Source of the DNA: Panicum virgatum
Lineage: Eukaryota > Streptophyta > Magnoliopsida > Poales > Poaceae
Assembly: GCF_016808335.1 (NCBI RefSeq)
Contig: NC_053148.1
Location: 46,144,930-46,208,929, forward strand
Direction of reading: 5' to 3'
DNA length: 64,000 nt
In this document: positions 57,249 to 64,000 of the stretch, in pieces
How positions within the stretch are numbered: position 1 is the stretch's first letter
Layout of the letters: the number at the start of each line of letters is the position of its first letter
The notes under the pieces: model-generated
What the model was told of the DNA's origin: nothing
The model's database searches: none
What the model saw: the letters and a program-made list of their open reading frames with translations, nothing else
Translations under genes and position numbers: made by a program

Positions 57249-59519
57249 CAGTGGTGGTTACTCTGAATTACCCTGCCGGTACGGTGGAGGAGGCGCCGGG
57301 CATGGCATCTCTGTACTCCGCTGTACCGGCCCCCCATCCCACTCCGCTGCTAGCTAGTCTGCCGCCGATCGGATCTCGGCTGCACGCGGCGGCATCGTCG
57401 CTGACCGGCTGACGGGCCAACCCGCCTGCGCCTGCACACACGCATGCATGCATGCCAACGCGCGCACCTGGACACGGACAGCGCTCCGACAAACAAAATA
57501 ATCGCGGATCTCGCCACTTATTACCGCCCGTACGGACGGCCGCCGCCGCGCGTCCGGCCGAAGCATCCCAAGTACGCGGGGGTACGGCCGGGAGGGATCG
57601 CCGCGGCGTCCGTCGCCCGCCGGCACAGCGTGCGAAACCGTAAAGCTCGCCGCCGGCACGGCGGAGCAGTAGCAGTTTCCAGATCGTGCACACCGCGTCG
57701 GCCGCCGTTGCCGGCTCGTCTAGCACCTCCATTAAGGCCTGCTACAGTGACGAACAGGGGGGGTAGTCTGCGGAGAAGCTTCGAGAAGTGGAAGCCTGTG
57801 GAGAGCTAGGCCGGGTGGAAGGTTGGGAAGCCAGCCTCGCTGCGACGAGCCTGTTGTGCTGTGCGCGCAGTGGCGCTCACAGGGTCACAGTCGCCGTCAG
57901 GGCAGGCGGGGCCACCGCACTGTTGCGACGTCCGGTGTCCGGCCCGTCGCTCGCGGCGGCCCCATCATCTGCTGCACTGCACGGGCCGCCGGTGCGCCTC
58001 GCTTTCGCACCCGGTACCCGCGCGTACGGCGCCACCCACCACCTGTCGTACCGTGGCGGTGGCGGTGGCGGCAGGGGATCGGAGCGGAGCCCGTGTCGGC
58101 GCGCGATCCGCGGCGAGGCTGCCGCCGCCCGCGCGCCGCACCGAGAGAAAAAAAAGGCACTTCGCCAGCTAGCCAGGAAAGGTCCGCCGCGCCGACGGAC
58201 GAAGGCGCGCCGCGGCCACCGAGTGGCGAGCGAGTGAGGCCCAGCTGCATGCCGTTGGGCGCCACATCGCCATGGCATTGTGCTCGCTGGTCCAACGTTC
58301 GTACAGAGCGAGGTTGCTTGCCCATCGATCGGCGCTCCATCATCGGCAACGACTGGTTGGTGATCGCGGACTGCACGCACCGCACATCCTTGGAGGCTGG
58401 GACACCACAGGGCGGGCGCACGCTCGCTCGTGCGCCGCCCCGGTCCTGCGCGCCCTTTTAATGCGCGTACGGCAGACGTGCACGTGGACGCCGCCGCTGC
58501 TCGACGTGCCAGCCGGCCGGGCCTGCCGGTGGTGCGGGCGGGCACGTACGTACGTACGTCGCCGAGGTCCCCGGGATCGGAGGAGGCAGTCGATACGGCC
58601 GGGCCCTGGCGAGATCCGGCCGGCACTACTCGCGACCGCGCAACCGCCGCCGATGGCGACGACGCGTTGAACCGAAACCGATGCGTACGTGCGCGCGGGT
58701 GTGCATGGGCGCATGGCCGTACCCCGGGCAGCTGGAGTTGGAGAGCGAGAGCTCGCTCGATCTCCCGGTCGTCGTCACGCACTCATCAGCGATCGAGATC
58801 GCCTGCGCGCAAGGCCGTGTCGCCGTCCTGCGTGCGTGCAACCACTTACCGCAGCATTGCTAGCTCATAACTAAGTGCTGGACCATTCTCTGATGATGAT
58901 TAGAAATAGTGGTGGATTCAGAATAATTATTAGAAAAACTTTCTTGTACTTCTAAACAACTTTAACTTTTCTCACAATGTATTCATGACAAAAAAAAATA
59001 TAAAGAGGGGAGGGGTTTAGGAGAGGCTCCATGGATCCAGTGGCAGTAGGAGGGGCTGGAGTCCCTCCAGACCCACCGCTGGATCCGCCCTGGATGATGA
59101 GAGGGCCGGGGATCGGGCTGCGACAAGAATGGAGCTGGTGATGTGCCGCGCTTCCTGTTTCAGATCCCATGGATGCCGACGCACGCCTGGCTGCCTGCTG
59201 CAGTACTGGTCATTCGATTTCATCTCAGAGATTCTAAGACTGTGCGCGGCGTAAAAAAAACTATGCGTGGAAGGTTTATAGGCTACAGTGCGCCTAGACT
59301 CTTCTTTATCTAGACGAAGTTTTCCGTGCGCCAAGGATCAACTCTAGATAGCATTGTGTCGAGCTAGCTAATAAGCATTTAGTTGGAGCAGCGCGTCACA
59401 GGGCGTACGGATCGGAGTACGTCGCCTTGTTGTCCTTGGGCAGGCACGCGATTTGCCGTGACGTCGGCAATGTGCCCGCCGCGCGACGGCGCATCTGCAG
59501 GCTCTGGATGAGGTCGTGG
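57249..59519. other. GC-rich stretch without a recognised gene
   Basis: 57260-58860 is very GC-rich, so long open frames occur in all six frames; none shows a motif or splice structure. 58910-59090 resembles a decayed hAT MITE of the GGATCCGCCC type. Possibly a CpG-rich promoter or degraded element. Confidence 0.35.
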
Positions 59520-60787
59520 TTAGAGCATCTCCAGTGGGGGCATGCAAATTGGGGCCTTAAAATTCCATTTACATGCTGGCCTGCAAAAAATAGGAGCCTA
59601 AATTTACTCCCAACTCCAGTGGAACAAGCAGCCCAGGACCTCATCTCCGGGACCCACGTGTCAGCGAAAAAGAGACCCAGTGGGGTTGCCCAGCGGTCTC
59701 ACGTTCCCCATGGCTGGCGATCTCGCGTTCCTCTTACCCATGGCTGGCCGCGGGCTCCTCGCTTTCTTCCCCATGGCCAGCGGCGCAAACATCTCTTCTT
59801 CCCCCATGGCCACACAGTGAGCTCCTCTTCGTCTTCCCCATGGCCGGCGACGCGAGCTTCTCTTCCTCCGCCATGACGGGCGGCGCAGGCTCCTCTTCCT
59901 CTTCCCCATGGCTGGTAGCACGGGCTTCTCTTCCTCCCCCCAGAGCCGCCGGCGGGCTCCTCTTCTTCTTCCCCATGGTGACAGAGAGGGCTCCTCTTCT
60001 TCCTCCCCATGGCAACGACGCGAGCTCCTTTTCGTCTTCCCATGGCGAGCGGCGCGAGCTTCTCTTCCTCCCCCATGACCGGCGGCGCAGGCTCCTCTTC
60101 CTCTTCCCCATGGCCGACAGCGCGGGATCCTCTTCCTCCCCCATGGCCAGCGCCGGGAGATCCACCATGGCCGACGGCGGCGGAAGATCCACCGGCCACT
60201 CTTCTATCTTCGGCGGCCGCGAGATCAACTCGCGCTCTCCCCCGGCGCGCGGACCGACCGCGCGCTCGCGGTGGCACGGGCGCACGCATTGGAGCCGCGC
60301 CATCCTCGCGTCCCGCCGCCGCCTCCAGGCCGCGCACCGCGCGCGCCTCCGCGCCCCAGCATCCCTGAAGCCCGCTTCGTGCCACGACGCCTCCACGGCG
60401 GCGACGAAGGGCGCCGCCGCAACGCCGCCTCTGGCGAGGAAGGCCAAGGTGCTGGGTCGGCTAGTGCCCGGCTGCCGAAAGTTGTCGTTCCCGACGCTCC
60501 TCGCCTAGACCACGGACTTCATCGCGATGCCGTGCCGAGGTGGAGTCCGGGAGGGGAGGAGGCTCACGGCTCGCGGCAGGGGCAACACGGCGGCTCCCGA
60601 GCGGCGGCGGGGAAGACGAGTCGGGGGCGGAATAGGAGGGTCTGGTTTTCTGGGGACCTGAAACTAAATTTTGAGAGTTCTCCTAAAATGGAAGCCCAAG
60701 TAGGAGCTCCATTGGAGTGGATTTTTTTATCAAGTCCCTAAAATCGGAATAGGGGCCTGTTTAGGGGTTGGGCTGGAGTTGCTCTAA
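59520..60787. mobile_element. TIR element filled with a GC-rich minisatellite, 1.27 kb
   Basis: TTAGAGCATCTCCAGTGGGG at the left and GGGCTGGAGTTGCTCTAA at the right are inverted ends, followed inward by AT-rich blocks. The interior (59690-60180) consists of imperfect units built on CTCCTCTTCCTCTTCCCCATGGC, giving open frames on both strands (minus: MGEEEKLAPLAMG-like repeats). The target duplication is not resolved, so the superfamily is open. Confidence 0.6.
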
Positions 60788-61421
60788 GGTGGTGCGGCCT
60801 CTGGCGAATTGATGGCGAATCATCAACGGTGGTTGCACGCGCGCCCGGCCGGCTCCGTCGTCGGAACTCGATCGATAGAAGAAGAACGCTCTCGGACCTC
60901 ACTTCACTACTCTCTGAGATCTAGCTGGGCTCGGCGCAAGCATGCCGATCCGACAGCGACAGGCCGCGCACGGGGAGTTGCTGTACGGCCGAAATATCGC
61001 CATCAACTGCTCTGCAGAGGCAGGGACGGGAGACGGGACGTGCGCGCGGATCTCGATGCGGTGTTTCTGCTCCAATCCCCACCGGCATCACCACGTACAG
61101 TTTCTGCTCCGTGTCGCCTGGAGGCCGGAGATGGCGCCTGGATTTTCCGCAACGCCCTCGGCGGTCACTGTGAAAAGGAAAGGCAGCAAGGGCACTGTGA
61201 CGGGGCTAACGCCGGGCGTGGATGGTGAAACGCGAGACCTGCGGCGCTTGCTTTGCCTTTGGGCGGCCGACCTGTCGGCCCGGAGCCGCGCACGCACGGG
61301 CCGGAGAGCGGGGATTTGATAGAGCCGGCCGTTGGCGCCAAGGACGAATGGAGGATGCCTGGGCGTGGACCTAGCTAGCTACTACTCTCTCCGTTCCAAA
61401 TTATAAGTCATTTAAAAAATC
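60788..61421. other. Intergenic with a truncated Stowaway end
   Basis: TACTCTCTCCGTTCCAAATT at about 61383 is a Stowaway-type end without its partner. Otherwise no feature. Confidence 0.35.
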
Positions 61422-63876
61422 TTGAAGAGTCAAACCATCTCAAAGTGGCGGGCGCGGCAATACTTCGCGGGCAAGTTTACACGCATTCTGCCGACCATGA
61501 GTGAACCCCTCTCCACGCCACCAAACTCGCCGCCCGGTGACCCATCGGCGGCCCAGCCAACCCTTCCTCCGTCGGGCAGTGCCCTACCGGCGATGGTGGC
61601 CTGCGCTCCGGAGGAGGCGTTGGACCTGCTCTACTGCTCAGCATCGAAGGACGAAGAGGACGACCTGTGTCCGGCGGGTCAGGAGCAAAAGACGTTTGGA
61701 TCCAAGGCTACTTCACCTCGGACAAGACGGGATGATGGGAGTAATGGCCGGCAGCTTCGCTCGGTAGTCATCAAGCCTGCGGCGCACCGCATCTCCTACA
61801 AGGAAGCCCTGGTGGGGGTCAGAACTTTCCAGCCCCGCTTCCATGCGGCTGCGCTAGCCGATGGGGGCTGGAGCGTTCAGCAGAGGAAGGCACGTGGAAG
61901 GCCGGCAAAGGTATGGGATCGGCTGCAGCCTGAACGCAGGACCATTCATGACCGTTTGGGCGGTAGGAGGAGCATTCATGAGCGGATAGGGAGGAAGGTG
62001 GGCATTCATGAGCGGCTTGGAGTGAAAGTAGACCCTATCCCGCATGAAGGCAGCATCTCTCTACTTCTCAAAGCCAAAGCGGGGAACATGTGCTACAAGT
62101 GCTTTGCCCGCGACCACTGCATCGCCTCCTGCAGGGACCCCCCCCCCCCCCCCCCCCCGCTGTGTCCTCTGCTCCAGGTCTGGCCACAAGGCGCGCCATT
62201 GCAAGGGTTCTGCTGGTGCCGGCAAGGTTGAGTGGAGGGAGAAGGAGTCGGAGAAGAAGGAGAGGGTGTTGTCTGGGAGGATGGAGCTTGTCCCGGGCGA
62301 CGTGGAGCACCAGCCTTCGCGGGTGATCGCCTGTGCTGCTCGCACTAGGGTCATCCGGGAGGTGGAGCGTGATCTTGAGCTGCACTCGCTCATCGGGGTG
62401 CAGCTGGATGCGAGGCAGTGGATGACCTACGACCAGGTTCATTGGGATGTCATTCGGCAACTCTGCATCCCGGGATTCGTGCTGCGTGTGACGATGATGA
62501 AGCCGGCCACCTTCCTCCTGCGTTTTGGGCAGCCAGTGCAGCGTAATGCTGCGCTTGGACGCAGGCCAATCTCTATTGGGAGTACCCGCCTTCACCTCAT
62601 GCCTTGGACACGGTAGTCTGGTGCGACGACTGCAAGCAAGCTCAACTACCAGGTACGTGTTTGTATCGAAGGCATTCCTGATCACGCTACTGATCTTGAG
62701 ACCATTAGCAAGCTTTTCTCTTCTACAACCATTGTGGATCGAGTGGATCAAGAGATGAGGAGGGAAGAGGAGGCAACGTGTGTCTGTGTGTGGGTCACTA
62801 CGATGGATCCTGACAGTATAGCAATTGAAGGAACCTTGAAGTTGGAAGAGCCAGTTGAATTCTCTGAGGAAGAGTATCATGAGTTCTGCACTAGGATGGG
62901 AAACATAGAGGCTCCTGAGGTTCGGCCTGGTGTGGCCAATCTGCTCGACATTGGGATTCTGCTCCACATCGATGAGGTCTTGGATTTCTCACGACTTCCC
63001 AGTAGTCCGTCCTGGAAGAGTTCCGATAGTGCAACTAGTGGCATGCCGGATGATTCAGTGGAAGAAGAGTGGCTGGTGAAGCATCACTTCAGCTGGAGGC
63101 TGGGAGTGCCGGACAGGGCCAGATCTCCTAGGCGCGTGCCAGTGCATGACAGGCTGGGGCCCTCCCGCCGTGACAGATCTCCTGGCCGGGGGGCGGGTGG
63201 TGGGGGAGGACGCATGCAGGTCCCTCCGCCACCCCATACGGCCTTCCGCAGTGCCGGGGGTAGTGCTCCTGCTGGCTGCCATTGTGGTCGTGGTGGCGTG
63301 GGCCCTTCCGACGGCGGGGGTCATGGCATGGGGCACACCGTGCTGACTGACGTGGCCTGCAACAATTCTGTCGGAGTTGAGGAAGACGTGCCTCTCGTCG
63401 TCGGGGAAGACCAGTCCAAGGTGGAGGAGCAAGATGTCCGCTTGAGGGAAGCGGTCAGGCCCCTTTCTGGCCAGGCAGACTTGGTTTTCCTTGTCGGTGA
63501 AACAACTGATACCCATGCAGCTGCTTGGGAACCGATGCTCCTGGAGACGTCTGGGCATCCTGCCCGGGCTGATGAGAAAGGCGCTATGGTTGTGCAGCAG
63601 GAGACGCAGGAGGTGATTCAGGACATGGGCGTGGTTCTGGGCGGCGAACAGTGCCACCAGGATTTGACCTCCTCTAGGGTTGATCCAATGCAGTCTGAGG
63701 CCGAACAAGCAGGAAACGGGTCACTTGTCTTGCATGTGTCGTGTAGTGATCTGCCATACACCGGTCTTGCAACGAAAGACGCGGAAGATTCAAAGCTGCA
63801 GGCAACAAAATCAGCAAAAGATTCAAAGTTGCAGACAACACAATCTGTTGGGCTGGCTGTTAGGGGTGACAAGTAG
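61422..63876 (+). pseudogene. LINE-type ORF1 (zinc-knuckle protein), frameshifted and interrupted
   Basis: RNA-binding protein of a non-LTR retrotransposon. The first part (from about 61440, start ATG possibly 61422 or 61497) reads through SIHERIGRKVGIHERLGVK to the knuckle CYKCFARDHCIASC. A run of 21 C (62138-62158) then shifts the frame; in the next frame follow a second CCHC knuckle CVLCSRSGHKARHC and a region RVIREVERDLELHS...LHLMPWTR like the domain of grass LINE ORF1 proteins. TAG at 62614 stands where the family usually has CAG. The same frame continues with YQVRVCIEGIPDHATD and runs to a stop at 63874-63876. ORF2 (endonuclease and RT) would lie right of the window. Confidence 0.8.
62138..62158 (+). 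repeat. C21 homopolymer in the LINE ORF1
   Basis: Twenty-one C residues between GCAGGGA and GCTGTG. The family sequence would need only about seven, so slippage has added bases and broken the frame. Length is also a likely sequencing weak point. Confidence 0.9.
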
Positions 63877-64000
63877 GCGGGTTTTGTTCGTATGGGAGTT
63901 GATGGTCTCCAGGACTATGGGCCGTCACTTCGGGTGGATGTTGAAGATGGGCCTGCATTTGAGTCGGCGGTGAGCGCACTGGGCAGTGAAACGGATGGGG
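63877..64000 (+). mobile_element. Continuation of the LINE element
   Basis: Region between ORF1 and the window edge; too short to see ORF2. Confidence 0.4.

Noticed and set aside
57268..58870. Several long frames on both strands
   Set aside because: High GC content leaves every frame open; no motif, splice signal or start context supports any of them.

Overview
This is nuclear plant DNA, almost certainly from a grass. The genes have many introns, the coding exons are very GC-rich (GH31, patatin), the introns and intergenic DNA are AT-rich, and the spaces are packed with typical grass transposons (Tourist- and Stowaway-like MITEs, hAT and Mutator-like foldback elements, copia and gypsy LTRs). 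From memory, the gene order GH31 alpha-glucosidase / NRAMP metal transporter / protein kinase / group III patatin matches a segment of rice chromosome 6 around OsNRAMP3 and DEP3. The repeats look panicoid rather than rice, but the species cannot be fixed by reading alone.

Layout. 1-2013: 3' end and 3' LTR of a copia element of the SIRE/Maximus type. 3213-7284 (minus): complete five-exon GH31 alpha-glucosidase; its large first intron starts with a GC donor and carries a tRNA-Arg-like sequence on the opposite strand. 9674-9938 (minus): an orphan copy of a GH31 first exon with its own TATA box. 10987-14988 (minus): 13-coding-exon NRAMP transporter with a leader intron; one of its splice donors appears broken. 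16416-25000: a transposon nest (two hAT elements, one carrying a gene fragment, Stowaway MITEs, two long Mutator-like foldback elements, small hAT MITEs). 25820-27568: a Tourist-like MITE and a solo LTR. 29177-29552 (plus): a MIR160 gene with TATA box, mature miRNA and star. 37208-39012 (minus): a six-exon receptor-like cytoplasmic kinase. 43842-48747: a damaged foldback element fused to the 3' end of a Tekay/Del-like gypsy element with a 3.46-kb LTR. 49504-50853 (minus): a two-exon group III patatin-like protein with a duplicated TATA region. 51.2-61.4 kb: mostly MITEs and gene-poor DNA, including a TIR element filled with a GC-rich minisatellite. 61422-63876 (plus): a decayed LINE-type ORF1 with zinc knuckles, running towards the right edge.

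The host genes do not form a pathway. They act in starch/maltose hydrolysis, divalent metal transport, protein phosphorylation, control of auxin response factors by miR160, and lipid or cell-wall related growth. The strongest unusual points are the orphan GH31 exon that is splice-compatible with the neighbouring gene, the broken NRAMP donor, the hAT element with a captured gene fragment, and several tiny poly(T)-ended insertions flanked by 12-18 bp duplications. I found no sign of a genuinely new multi-gene system.
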